This document shows positions 36,122-50,033 of a DNA stretch of 64,000 nt, piece by piece. A program made the translations under genes and the position numbers. Source of the stretch: Isoetes taiwanensis (taxonomy: Eukaryota > Streptophyta > Lycopodiopsida > Isoetales > Isoetaceae); NCBI GenBank assembly GCA_021234155.1, contig JAJEKV010000206.1:126001-190000 (forward strand). The letters run 5' to 3'. Numbering within the stretch: position 1 is the stretch's first letter; each line of letters begins with the position of its first letter. Below the pieces are notes generated by a model. It was given only the letters and a program-made list of their open reading frames with translations, had not been told where the DNA came from and searched no databases.

Positions 36122-36200
36122 GAAGAGAAATGTTTGCGGCGGCCAAGCTACATAGAACGCTCACAGGGAGACGACGAAGAGAAATGTATGATACTTCTAG
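36122..36200. repeat. Half copy of the GC-core hairpin within a short direct repeat
   Basis: GAAGAGAAATGTTTGCGGCG and GCCAAG repeat the left half of the hairpin, then the palindrome stops. The flanking CTACATAGAACGC(T/C)CACAG and ACGACGAAGAGAAATGT occur twice (36094-36131 and 36149-36187), so this is a small direct duplication. Confidence 0.75.
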
Positions 36201-36529
36201 AGTTCTATCTTTTCCATAATTCGCTCCAAATTTGTGGTTTGTGGTATCCATATTCAAAGTGGATATTCAAATCCAAAGTGGATGATATACAATTGGCATA
36301 TGGGGATTTCAACCTCCATTTTCCTCCTTTTTGAATGGGCATAATTCAGGTTTTCACCTCAAAACACTAGGTTCTTGTAAGATAGCTTTTGAAAGATTCT
36401 TGTATAACACTTCCAGACGTTCTATTTGGTAAATCAAATGTCCAAATTCGCTCATAAAAACAAGTCGTCAATATGTACTATCATTTTTTATAAGATAGAT
36501 AAAGTTCTTAATATCCATGAGATATTGAG

Positions 36530-36790
36530 GGACACACCTAGATGGAACCTATCCCCACCACTATCCTTTCCCACTACCTTTACAATGATCATAATGCATC
36601 GCTTCATCAAACGCAATGACCATAATGCATCAATTCATCAAATGTGACGTCCCGTGACCCATCTTTGCAACCCCACTACCTTTACAATGACCATAATGCA
36701 TCACTTCGTCAAATGTGACGTCGCATCACTTCGTCAAACGTGACGTTGCGTGATCCAGATGTCACAACCCCACGTCGTTAAATGACCATT
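36530..36790. repeat. Imperfect tandem repeats with AATGCATC and GTGACGT units
   Basis: Recurring units CCACTACCTTTACAATGA, CATAATGCATC, TTCRTCAAAYGTGACGT. No coding content. Confidence 0.8.
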
Positions 36791-37029
36791 CTCTTGTTGT
36801 GAATATCATAATCCAGGAATCACAATATCCAAGAGTCACAATCGAGTGCAAGAACTCTGGATTACAAGTTGAATCAATCACCTGCAACTATAAAATCTGG
36901 TGATCCTGCAATCGACTCAAGGTAGAATCATGATATTAATTAGGATAAGCTAAATGGTTTGTGATTCCCAAAGTGGGAATCACATCCCAAATAGCTTAAC
37001 CTATAACAATATATTGCTATAATAATTTT

Positions 37030-37300
37030 TTATAATATTCGTGAGTACAAACATATAAGGTATACTTCACCCTCGAAAGTCCATTCATGGACAATTCGAG
37101 AGTACAAACACATAAAGTATATTTCACCTTCGAAAGTCCATTCACCTTCGAAAGTCCATTCGTGAGTACAAAGATATAAGGTATATATTTCACCTTCCAA
37201 AGTCCGTTCATGGACACAATTCGGGAGTAAAACATATAAAGGTATATTTCACAGTACAAGTATCTACACGTTTGGAAGTCCATTCATGGACAAAGGTAGT
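37030..37300. repeat. Imperfect tandem repeat of about 55-60 bp units
   Basis: Four to five degenerate units, each with CGAAAGTCCATTCATGGAC-like and AAGGTATATTTCAC-like blocks, end just downstream of the PLATZ stop codon and may overlap its 3' untranslated region. Confidence 0.8.
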
Positions 37301-37325
37301 CCATTCATAGTCTAATTTATTGAGC

Positions 37326-37898
37326 TTAAGCGTCATCAAAAGGTGGCAAGAAATTGAGATCAGGCAATAGCCTTTTTTTAGGAGGAGGAACGGGTAAGGA
37401 TGTAAACCCTACCCCATTTTGCTGAGGAGGAAGAGAAAAGGATGTAGACCCCATAGACTGGGGTAATGTTGTAAGCTCCTTCAGAATTGCCTCCCTTTTG
37501 CAACCCAAGGAACAAAACTTGCTGCTTTGTGCTATGAGTTTACGGTGGCAAATCTGACAACCAACCCGGCTACGTCGTTTTGGAGGCGGTCGAGTAAGAA
37601 ACACAATCTCTTCTGCATTGATAATATATTCTTGAACCCCAGCAAGGTTGATGAGGTCTTGTATATCATCTCTTTTAATTGCACTGCATTTGGAAGCTTT
37701 ACGCACTTGCAAGACAAGGTGACCCTTATGGGGGTCCAGGTCTTGTGAATGTTCACAAAGGGCTCCAAGATTACAATTAGTGCAAAAGAACTTCTTCTTC
37801 TTTTCGCCATGCTCGTGAGAAGGGCAGGATGTGAAGTAGTCACTACTAATGAAGTTGGCAAGCCACGTAGGCTCCACGTCGGAAGACTTGGAGGACAT
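37326..37898 (-). CDS. PLATZ-family zinc-binding transcription regulator
   Basis: A single open frame of 190 residues from the ATG at 37898. Family order is clear: PTWLANFISSDYF (residues 10-22), then a first metal-binding cluster (C25, H28, C39, C42, C48, H57, H60) with CTNCNLGALCEH, the linker LVLQVRKASKC, the conserved DIQDLINLAGVQEYIINAEE (78-97), and a second cluster CQICHRK...FCSLGCK (C114, C117, C129, C133). The tail contains PPPKKRLLPDLNF, a possible nuclear-localisation patch. PLATZ proteins are plant-specific nuclear zinc-dependent DNA-binding repressors that prefer A/T-rich DNA (family knowledge). No intron interrupts the frame, unusual compared with the several-exon PLATZ genes I remember in flowering plants. 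No disruption is visible. An upstream in-frame TTG start is possible but the ATG fits the family N-terminus. Confidence 0.92.
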   Translation of the reverse strand: MSSKSSDVEPTWLANFISSDYFTSCPSHEHGEKKKKFFCTNCNLGALCEHSQDLDPHKGHLVLQVRKASKCSAIKRDDIQDLINLAGVQEYIINAEEIVFLTRPPPKRRSRVGCQICHRKLIAQSSKFCSLGCKREAILKELTTLPQSMGSTSFSLPPQQNGVGFTSLPVPPPKKRLLPDLNFLPPFDDA

Positions 37899-38029
37899 GT
37901 GGCTGCCAATGTTAGGCTTGAAAATGAAAAGCAAAGCAAAAAGAAGACCAATGTTAAACTGGAAAAGAAAAGCTAAAGGAGGTCAATGTTAAGAAGCAAA
38001 AAGTTGGCCCACGTTCAGCTTGAAAAAGA

Positions 38030-38090
38030 AAAGCGAAAAGGAGGCCAATGAAAAGAAAAAGCGAAAAGGAGGCCAATGTGAAGCATGAAA
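38030..38090. repeat. A-rich tandem units upstream of PLATZ
   Basis: Repeats of AAAAGCGAAAAGGAGGCCAATG and related units (two close copies at 38029-38050 and 38059-38080), with earlier divergent units from 37975. They lie in the region immediately 5' of PLATZ. Confidence 0.7.
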
Positions 38091-38209
38091 GGGATACCAA
38101 ACAAATAAGAATTTAAGGCGATGCATGAATAAGAATGCCGCTTTCATAACATAGCCTCCGGAAGATAAAGTGCAATGTAAACAGCCGAGCCCCTTATATA
38201 TCGTGTCCA

Positions 38210-38415
38210 GCTTTGCTCCTCCAAAATTGGCTTGCCTTTTTTTTATGTAAGGCCACCGTTTGCTCCAAAATTGGCCCCCTCCAAAATTGGCTTGCCTTTT
38301 TTTATGTAAGGCCACCTTTATCGCTCCAAATTGACACGCCTTTTTTTAATGTAAGGCCACTTTTTACCGCTCCAAAATTGGCCTGCCTTTTTTTTATGTA
38401 AGGCCATCCTTTACC
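38210..38415. repeat. Tandem array of about 60-bp units, four copies
   Basis: The unit is approximately GCTCCAAAATTGGCYTGCC, a T-run of 7-9, then ATGTAAGGCCAC and TTTACC. Four copies end near 38415, with variable T-run length. The array lies between the PLATZ 5' side and the CDPK 3' side. Confidence 0.9.
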
Positions 38416-39337
38416 GCGCTATATTCGCACTCAAGCTATTCGTTAGTTTTTTATTTTGGGCATTCTCTTTTGAATGCTTGCTACAAGTCAAATCTGTCGA
38501 GATTTTTTTCCGCTTGTTTAGTAAGTATTTTAAGGTCATCACACAAAACGAGATAAATTTGTGAGGTGCTTTGCTGCATTTTGGATGTGAACGTCATAAT
38601 GCCTTGTCTTTTTGTCCCACCAACAATTTTCTTATATAACATGATGATAAACTTTAGTTGGAATGTGACGCAAATCACAAATTAAGTCATCGCCTCATGA
38701 AATTTTAAGAAGTCATCGCCTCATAAAAACCATGCATCCCATAATTTGATTTTATTGACTTTCAAAAACAATAGTATTTATCAAGTACAAGCGGTATTAT
38801 CTCTCAATTATCAGCAGCCTCTTCCTAGCTAAAAGATTGTTAATCCATCCTTCTGGCCTTAAAATGTTTTCTTCTGTCTTCTTTACCTCTTTTGAAAACC
38901 TTAAGCATGTTAGCAAGCCGTCTTGCACAAAGCTGGCACATATCTGGGCAAGCAAGCTCTGGCTACATAATTAGCCATCATATGGCTACATAATCAGCCA
39001 TCATAACGGCTAATATCTGCACGAAAGTAATGAAATGTAGTGGCAAAGATTTAAGTCCGAACCTCGCATAGACTACATTCTGTATATTGCAGCATGGTAA
39101 GGACCTTCACAAGAAGAGCTCGCCATAAGTCAAATGAAACATGCTATGTAATAGACAGTCTACTTATGCCATGTAATGAAAAGAGACCTCTACCTAAGTA
39201 GTGCTAGTGACATTATCATCACAACCTAGCCTACAGTAGTATTGTGAATATGTGAAGATTGTGAAGAGTTTCACCCATGCTCCGTCTTTATGCTATAATG
39301 TAACAGAATAGCTAAATACCTCAGTTTCTGCATTATC
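38416..39337. other. 3' flank of the CDPK gene, no other gene seen
   Basis: AT-rich; short direct repeats near 38686-38735 (AGTCATCGCCTCATRAAA twice) and near 38957-39003 (GGCTACATAATYAGCCATCAT twice). The CDPK 3' untranslated region presumably starts at the right end. Confidence 0.5.
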
Positions 39338-42229
<2,892 letters not shown>

Positions 42230-44741
42230 GGCTACTTTTGCAGAATGGATGTGCTGAAGAATTGGGCGCGCAGGATTGGATCGAGCAGGTGGGTTTTTTT
42301 GCTCATGCCGGAGCTGGCTACTCCATTGCCGGCGTCTGCTTCTGCGGATCTGCAACGAATTGGTGAGGTATTGGTTGTGGAGACATCGTGGGAGACAACT
42401 TGCGAAGGACCCACATCCTTGAGCCTTCGTTTCTCTCGTGCACGACTTCTTCCTGCTTCTAGTTTACACGCTGCAGCCTGTAAAACCCTGTGCGGCCGGT
42501 TTTCCCTGGTGTTCATTAATCCTTTGACTCGTCACAAACCGTGTTGTGTCCGAATATCTTGACATTATCCCATTTCAACATTCATATCTTCAAAAGCCAC
42601 ACATACTTGGACAGCTCCTCGAACCTCACTTCCATTCTGGTTATGTTGTTTACAAGATCATATGAAGGAGATGCATAGTTCTATTTTAACCACTTCTTAT
42701 TACACCCCAATCATTTGTGTTCCACTCCCATTTTCCTCTAGTCTAATAAGCTCAAGCTCTGTTGAACCTTCCTTCGTGGACTGTCGTTTGCAATACCATT
42801 TCAAACCTTAGGTAGGAAGATGTCAACACACGCTCCTAAGATCTACAATAATTCCATGTGTTTTCCTTCATTTTCGGTCTTCCTGTTATCCACTTTCTTT
42901 TTACTAATGCATAGAATCCTTTTATAAACGCAAAGATGTGACACATCCAACTAACATAATGCAAAGGGTTATGCTGTCAATTTACATTGTGGATGGATAT
43001 CTAGAGCCTTTTTCTATTCCGAAAACTTCCTCTATTTTTTGGAGTTGCCCCTTTTAGGTTAACTAAAGAAGCCACTTTTGGCATATTCTCGACATATCTA
43101 GGAATTTGGTGGTTATGGTTTTATCATATTTGAATTTTCTAGAACCGAATGACTAGCCTCTTGTGTAAAAGTAAACAAGGTGCTGCGCATGGAGGGTTGC
43201 CCTCCATGGTCGAAGGGTGAAGTGGCTTAAATCATAGTTCAAAGTCATGTTTTGACAATCAATTCAAATTGCTACTTCTAGACAATAGAATACTTGAGAC
43301 CATGAGTTTATGGGAATTGGCCTGAAGAAATCTTTGATGCTCGGCATGGAACAAGTATTGCAGAAGCATAAGGACAAGTCTAATAGAGCAGAGAATGGAA
43401 ATACATGTTCTGTTCATGGTATGAAGGAAGAACTCGATATTATAGATTGAAAAAGGTTGCTAAGAATTTAATAGCATGAAATACATGGAAGTTGCAAGCA
43501 AAGTAAAGCTATTTAAAAATACAAAGGCATGTCTTTTGTTGCTCAATAGTTATGGGTCGGGTTTTGGGCCTAGAACCATCTCCACCAAGAAATTAAAGCC
43601 AAAAGAGACGAGCCCTGAATTTTTCATTAGATTATACATTACATCCATAGAGTGTGGACAATTCTAATGTACAATTGCACCACTTCTAACTACAAAACTA
43701 GAAGTATTACTTCAAGGTCTTCCTTAGAAACATAGTGATCATTTCACAAACCGACCCTATCAAATGGCACAATGCATATATGATAGGATAATTTTGCACT
43801 TGAAGCTTATAGTGCAGTGCCGGTTTGTCCTGTGGCTTAATGCAATCAGCCAAGAAAAAGCTCAGCAACATTAATGGGAATGGTATGCGCCCTAACAGAT
43901 TGTAGGAACTCAGTTCCGATGACATGGCAAACTCGGTTTCTGTATAATGGGGATGCACCCTAAGGCCTAGAGACAAAGCTAGTAGGACGATGTTTAGCCT
44001 TTGGATTAATAATAAAGAAATGTCTAAGGTAACTCGGCCGTTACTAAATCTACTGGCAAGAAATAGCCTCTGGCAACAAATCAGAGCGGGTCTAGAATTG
44101 GCGACCCACTTCCAAGCCGCCACAACATGGCAACTAGGAGGATTGCTTGATTCTTGCCTGCAGGTGATCGCTTGAGCGGGATTGTTGTGCCGCATTCCAT
44201 TCTGGAGGCAGAAGCACCTGAGCCAGTTGCCATGTTGTAGTAACTGAGGGCACAGTGGAATCTATGCCTAATTTTCAATGGCCATATCTTTATAGAAGTT
44301 TTGACTGCATGGAAATTCAACCATAGATTGAGCATATTCAAGTGCATATGCCTCAATCGGAAGCACAAAGGCCACTTCCAAATACTTTATATCTGAAATA
44401 GCATTAACATTCAATTTTCCATTAAAAAAACACCTGCCGACTTCAAATTTTTCTGGCAGACACAGCTTCGTTTCCTTTACTTGTTCAGCGGCAAACATTC
44501 CTCTCTTTCCTTCTCAGCTTGTTCGACTTCCCTTTTTTGCCTGATTGAATAGACATCCTATTTAAAGAAGAACGTCTAATAACATAGTCATAGTGCTTTC
44601 TTCCCTGTGAAGATCCAAATCCCACCAAGAACATAATTGTATTATATCCAGAGCTCAAACATGGATCGGATCAGCCAATACTAATCGTAGGAGCGGAATA
44701 TACACCAGAACTTGCTAACTCGTGCACTTTAGAGATCAACT
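42230..44741. other. Intergenic region between the CDPK 5' end and the INDH-like exons
   Basis: The first 300 bases upstream of the CDPK ATG are GC-richer and presumably hold its leader and promoter. Open frames at 43707-44195 and 44081-44498 (-) have no recognisable motif. A short hairpin CATGGAGGGTTGCCCTCCATG lies at 43189-43209 (9-bp stem). Otherwise nothing recognised. Confidence 0.5.
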
Positions 44742-45511
44742 TTACTGCAATGTTTTATAAATAACGGACACTTCTGATTCAGGTAAAGACATCACCACTG
44801 GAATTCCTAGATCGGAAGTCTCTCTAATAGATGGATTCAATGGGACCTAGCATGAAAACAATCAGTAAATGCCATGTCCCAAAAAAAATTATATTAGTCT
44901 ACATGTCATTGCATGATCTATAAAAGAGACATTATCAAATAAGAAAATATGCAGCGAAAATGCAAGTACAAGCTTATCATCATGTGTCATCCATGAAAGG
45001 TATCAAATGAAATTTGCAGTCCTAAAATACGTGCCTACAATGTAACCACCAGCCTGTTGTTCATCTGTTGTTCGACCTGTGTACTGCTTGTGGATGCTAG
45101 ATAAAACAATGACTACCCAGAAGTATAAAAGACTACTCTTTTTACAATTTGCAAAATGCATAGCCTATATTTCAGAAGTTCAAAATGCAGATAGCAGTAA
45201 GACAGTAGTTTACTTCTCCAAGAAAATCAATGCCCATCTTTGTTGCAGTTTCTTGCGCCCCTCCATGCCCAAATATATGCGCCATCTCTCCACATTTTGG
45301 GCATCTAAAGTAGCTCATGTTCTCGACTATGCCCAGAATCTGTGAACATTGATAATTAACAGTGCAAATTGGCCTTCATTCAAGCAATACGAAGACAGCA
45401 CTAGCTTACCGGCACATCCACCTTTTGAAACATGTGCGTATCCCTGCGAGCATCCAATAAAGCAAGGTCTTGGGGTGTTGACACAATTATAGCACCTGGT
45501 TCAGCACTTTT
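44742..45511 (-). pseudogene. INDH/NUBPL-like Fe-S assembly ATPase, last three exons (partial gene)
   Basis: Three exons on the minus strand: 45410-45511 ([20 protein letters not shown], then [14 protein letters not shown]), 45214-45339 (ILGIVENMSYFRCPKCGEMA and HIFGHGGAQE...FLGE, with the C-x-x-C motif of Mrp/NBP35 P-loop ATPases) and 44742-44846 (VPLNPSIRETSDLGIPVVMS, ending at TAA). All joins are phase 0 with GT-AG sites. The wording matches plant INDH, the mitochondrial P-loop protein that delivers Fe-S clusters to complex I. The P-loop (GGVGKST) and the N-terminal half are not found up to the copia remnant at 47.5 kb. Just upstream of the first exon a peptide QKLQL, which in the family directly precedes the GAIIVSTP block, lies 28 bases too far away and in another frame, suggesting an insertion. 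The last exon is also short at its C-terminus. I therefore favour a truncated copy; a gene with a very long intron is the alternative. Confidence 0.75.
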
Positions 45512-47460
45512 CTAACTTTGCATCAAGAAGCTGGAGCTTCTGACAACCTTGTTATAAGCAATCATTACATCAAAAAGGATGGAATCTGAAGCATAACAAT
45601 CTGTAGGGAACACAAAGATCCAACAATGAACATGCACTTGGCCGTTACTTGCATAGCAACTTAATGCTTATGATAATCATATTATTTTCAACTTATCAAA
45701 GATAGCATAGAAGTCATAATAGGCTGCACTGAAATCATCAACAGCCTCAATCATCAATCGCACACCATAAATACAATAATCCTATGTCAAGATAAATGCA
45801 ATCAGAATAAATGTTGTATGCCGAGATAGAAGTTCATGCACTATCCAAAACCCAAAACCCATATTATGGCCTCCAAAAATTCATCAAAGTGCTCTGTTTT
45901 CCCCATCAAACATCTCTTTACTGATAAAACGAATATTAAGCTATGCCTGCAAAAGAGGCAGACTACAAAAACCTTTCTGAAAATTTTCACAACACAAGAA
46001 CTTCTCTGAGAGACTTCGAAAGCTAGAAGAGATGATCTCAAAGGCTAGATAAGATAAACTCAATTAGCAGATTGCTAAAATGACAACCTTTGCAAATCTT
46101 CAGAGTGTGCTACTGATTTATGACGTACCTGAAAAAACAAATGCCTGTTGCTTTCAGTTTCAATCTGAAACTTCATAAACCTAAATGGTCATTGTAAGAC
46201 TTCTAAGATCTTAACAACGCTTGGCAACTCCTTTCCCCATGGATGCCACAACATGTAGATACTGTCTATCAGCAATTCCAAGTTTCATCATAGCTTATAA
46301 ACTATGCCATATGACTCTGCTGGCAAATGGACACAAGTTTTTCAACCGCCTTTCTTAATCCAACGGCATCTTCTGCACATTCCTCATATGACTGCATTGC
46401 AGCTATATCTTCCTCCAAAGCTTTGCTTTTAAATCTCTTTGGATGGAACAATTTCTGTCATCTAACCTCCAGACTCCACAACATTTGCAAAACGGCATAG
46501 GAGTAGTCCGTTATCAAGCATCATTCCTGCCCAGTTACCCGGTTGCAACATCCGCCATCCAGAAAGCACGAGACCGCCAATTTACCGCCAATTTACAGGG
46601 AACACTGGGTTTTTAGCAGTCACCAGCATATCCAAGGTATATGCCAGCATATACTTAGGATATGCCACAAACCCACATAAACAAGGGTTTGCCCCCCTAG
46701 GGGCAACCCAAAAAGATGGTGGTGACACTAATGATGGTGCCTAGATTTCAGGCATGTTCTTTTGCTCATAGCTATCAATTTCAACGTCAGATTTGGATGT
46801 GTTGGAGCCATTGGCAAGCTCGTCGCATGCCATTTTTGTTGATGTATGATTTGTCTGGCGATCTCACTGTTTGGTGGAGGAAGAGCGCCTGCCAATTCCT
46901 TCCTTCCTTTCTCAGTGGTGGTAGTTGTAATTTGCTTTTTTCCATAACTCATGCGTTCAGTGGTAGTTTTGGACATGTTTAGACTTGCTAGAAAACCCGT
47001 GCAGCACTCCTTCTAGTAATGCTTAAATTTCTTATAATTCATTCCATTTTGAGGGACCGTTAAGTTCTGAAACTTTGGCCCCTTTCAATGAAGATGCCAA
47101 GATCCAATAGATGGCTTAAGCTCTTGGAGCCAACAACAAAGCATCATCTGCACAATCACTTCCAGACATTTTTTGCTGAGATGCCTTTCCAGGCGAAAAT
47201 GTGAGAGGTGATATTGTCTAGGATTTTCTCCATCATTTCTGAGGAGTAGCATCTATCGATGGAGGATATTATAATGATGTTGATCTAGGTTTGGCCGCTT
47301 TTGTGTTACAAGTGCCCAGGAATGGATGGTATATGGATTGAGTTCTTTCAGGATTATTGAGAATGGTTGGAGCTAGATGTATGTGATGTTTTTTGTGACT
47401 TTCATTATTCTACTGCTTTGGACAGAATTTGATATACATGTGTCCTCTCCATTATCCCCA
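45512..47460. other. No recognisable gene
   Basis: This stretch should contain the 5' exons of the INDH-like gene if the gene were complete, but no P-loop or DxxG-like block is visible on the minus strand. A short GC-rich dyad (GGGTTTGCCCCCCTAGGGGC and onward) lies near 46684-46707. Confidence 0.5.
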
Positions 47461-47463
47461 ATG

Positions 47464-48560
47464 TCAAAGATCCCCAGATTGTCTTGGACTGGCGACCAAT
47501 CACTTTGTTATCATCGGTGTATAAAATCTTTGCCTAAGTGTCCCCACCTCTATGCTTTGACCCAAGAGGCAGTCAAAACTTTTGTGTTGATACAAAATGT
47601 TATGCCAACAAACAGTTTGAATGGAAAATGTCTAGAGAAGATGTGGTGTGGAAAACTGCCAAGCTTTGAAAAATACAAGTTCTTTGGATGCTTAGGATGC
47701 ACACATGTGCCTGAGGAATTGAGGCCAAAGTTGGATGATATATCCACTATAACATATCTTATAGGATATGAACATTCCAAGGTTGCAGAATGTATAACCC
47801 AGCAAGGAGGAACATTAATTAGGGATGTCACTTTTATTGAAATGAACTATACGTGCCCAAAGCTAGTAACGATGCACACAAGGATCTGGAGCAACAAAGA
47901 AAGGATGCAAGCAATTATATGAACATTTTTTGGACATTATTGCAAAGAAAATTGTAGAAATGGGCGCAAACTCTGATGATGAAGACAACAGTTAGTAAAT
48001 CTCATGAAGATTCTACATCCGAAGATAAAGTTGTTGAGCAAACTGCAGGTGAGCAAATGATAGAATAGCCAACATTAATGAATGATGACAAAATTGATGG
48101 ATATGTTAGAAAGAGAAGGACTGAGGGACAAAGACTCAGAGATGAAGCAAATGTAAATACAAACTTGTGTGGTAGAAGAGAGGATGGTGAAAGTGTCAGA
48201 TCACAATCACAACAAGTTGACATGCCTAATATATTAATGGTAATGGAAATAGGGGTGCCAGAATCATTTGAGGAGGCATTAAATATTTTTGAAGCAGACA
48301 AATGGACAGAGGCTATGGATGATGAAATGAGGTCTTTTGAGAGAACCTCGACTTATGAGCTCATGGATCTGCAAAAGCGCTGTAGGTAACAAATGGGTTT
48401 ATAAGTTGAAATAAAATGCAGACTTAAAGTTACACACGAAAGAAAGGAGTAGACTTTGATGAGACCTATTCACTTGCGATGAAGCTATCAAGCATCAAAA
48501 TGAATATAGCAATGGCAAATGCACTAAGTCTAGAACTACATCATATGGATATATCCCTTA
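47464..48560 (+). mobile_element. Ty1/copia pol remnant
   Basis: The frame at 47550-47920 shows the end of a copia integrase: NVMPTNSLNGKCLEKMWCGK, FGCLGCTHVPEELRPKLDDI and YLIGYEHSK. After 47920 the frames break. Reverse transcriptase wording then appears: PESFEEALNIFEADKWTEAM (48259-48318), GNKWVYKLK (near 48386-48412), VDFDETYSLAMKLSSIKMNI (48451-48510) and LELHHMDIS (48533-48559). Gag, protease, the RT catalytic box and RNase H are missing, and I see no LTR pair, so this is an internal fragment. Strand is plus throughout. Confidence 0.85.
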
Positions 48561-48586
48561 TCCCTTATATATATACAATTATATAA

Positions 48587-48793
48587 GTGTACCAAATGTA
48601 TCTAGAGATTTTGGTGTCGCCGCCTGGACCGTCCAGATCTGAGATCTGATGGCCCTGGTGGAGCCACCTCAATCCACCCCAAGTGTACCAAATGTACATA
48701 AAGATTTTTGTGCCTGACCCGAGGTGTCGCCGTCTGGACGGTCCAGATTGTGAGATCCGACGGCCGAGACGAAGCCACGTCATATCCCCAAGC
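48587..48793. repeat. Tandem duplication, about 100 bp x 2, with dyads
   Basis: Copies at 48587-48682 and 48683-48793 share GTGTACCAAATGTA, AGATTTT, GTGTCGCCG and CTGGACSGTCCAGAT. A third related block, ACCGTCCATCTCAGATCTGG, lies inverted at 48850-48870. The segment follows the copia remnant directly. Confidence 0.85.
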
Positions 48794-48879
48794 AACCCCT
48801 TGATTTGGGGCTTTTAATCTAGGCCCTTGAAATTGGGGCATTTCATCTAGACCGTCCATCTCAGATCTGGACGGCCCAC

Positions 48880-49843
48880 GACAAAAGCCCCAATTCGATT
48901 TCTGTGGCTTGCCCTAATCAACAACAAGACTCCGGCTAGATTTCTCCATCTTATGGGTTTTTTTTGAAGGAGCAGAGGCGTTGGAACTCCGGCGAGATCC
49001 ATCTGTTTGAACAGAAGTAGCGGAGCAAGATTCTCTGGGCAAATATTGGTCTATTTTTGACCCAAAAGGAGTCGATGCATCCCTGTACCTTGCCGGCCCT
49101 CTCCTTCAATTCATATTCCTAAGAATCGCATTTCTGCCCTAATCAATTTGTGGTCTTGGCTTCTACTCTGTGGGGATCCACTCTCCCATATCCCTTTTAT
49201 GATTTTATTTTTTTTTCTCATTTCCGTCCCTGCAGAACTCTGCCCTACTTTTCCCATCGCTTCATACTGTGGCTTGCTCTTCACTCGGCATTCTTTTTTG
49301 CAGCAATCATCCCATCATCAGCGGATTTTACAGGTGATGGTGGAGGCTGATTTGGTTTGGTTTTGCCATCTAATGGCTCTTCTCCAGGTTCGTTGATTGC
49401 TTCATCATTGTTCATATTGATTTACAGGAATAGTGGAGGGCTATAAATGCATCCTGGTAGTTTGATGCTCACGAGAGAGTAGGCCCTGCTCGTGTTTCAT
49501 TTCCTTAGCCTGCGCCAGACCGACCTACAGGATTTACTAGTAAGGCTTTCATTGCCAGCCATGTTTTGTCTATTTTCTTTAGCTGCTCTGGCTGTTTTCC
49601 ATTTTGCCTCAACCAGACGATCTTTCTCAGTCATGTCCTTGGTCGTTTTGTGCTTTTGAGTTGCGAAATTATGTTTTGGTGTTGTAGAATCTCAAATGGA
49701 TTTGCAGCATTCTTAATATTTAGACTCTGGAGATGAAAAAGCTATGTTGTGTGTTGTATGAAACGCTATTTAGACTCTGCATGTTAATAAGCCAATTGGA
49801 CAGTTTAAATGCTGAATTAATTCCTTGGCAGGCTTTTTTACAG
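48880..49843. other. Possible 5' region of a plus-strand transcript, no product recognised
   Basis: GC-moderate with pyrimidine-rich stretches and several acceptor-like TTNCAG sites, but no frame gives a recognisable protein. Confidence 0.3.
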
Positions 49844-49950
49844 AAAAATACAAGGAAGCAATTATGGCAAGTATTTGGACCACAAGCAACAAAATTGTGC
49901 ATCTGTGGTTTGAAGGAGCAAGAGAAACTAATGTGGAATGGTTTGAGGAA
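49844..49950 (+). other. Candidate exon, unrecognised
   Basis: An acceptor (TTTTTTACAG) at 49843 and a donor (GAA|GTATGT) at 49950 bracket 35 codons reading KYKEAIMASIWTTSNKIVHL, then WFEGARETNVEWFEE. The peptide looks genuine but I cannot assign it. It lies 83 bp before the glutamate-cysteine-ligase remnant but does not resemble that enzyme, so it may belong to something else or have been joined to it. Confidence 0.35.
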
Positions 49951-50033
49951 GTATGTTTGTGAATTTGGTTGCACATGTTTTCAAGATTCGTAGATTTTGA
50001 TTTTATCTTTGTTATTCATGAAACTTCCTTTAG

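Noticed and set aside
43707-44498. Chain of minus-strand frames downstream of the INDH-like exons
   Set aside because: Peptides are not recognisable, and no splice phases connect them to the INDH exons.
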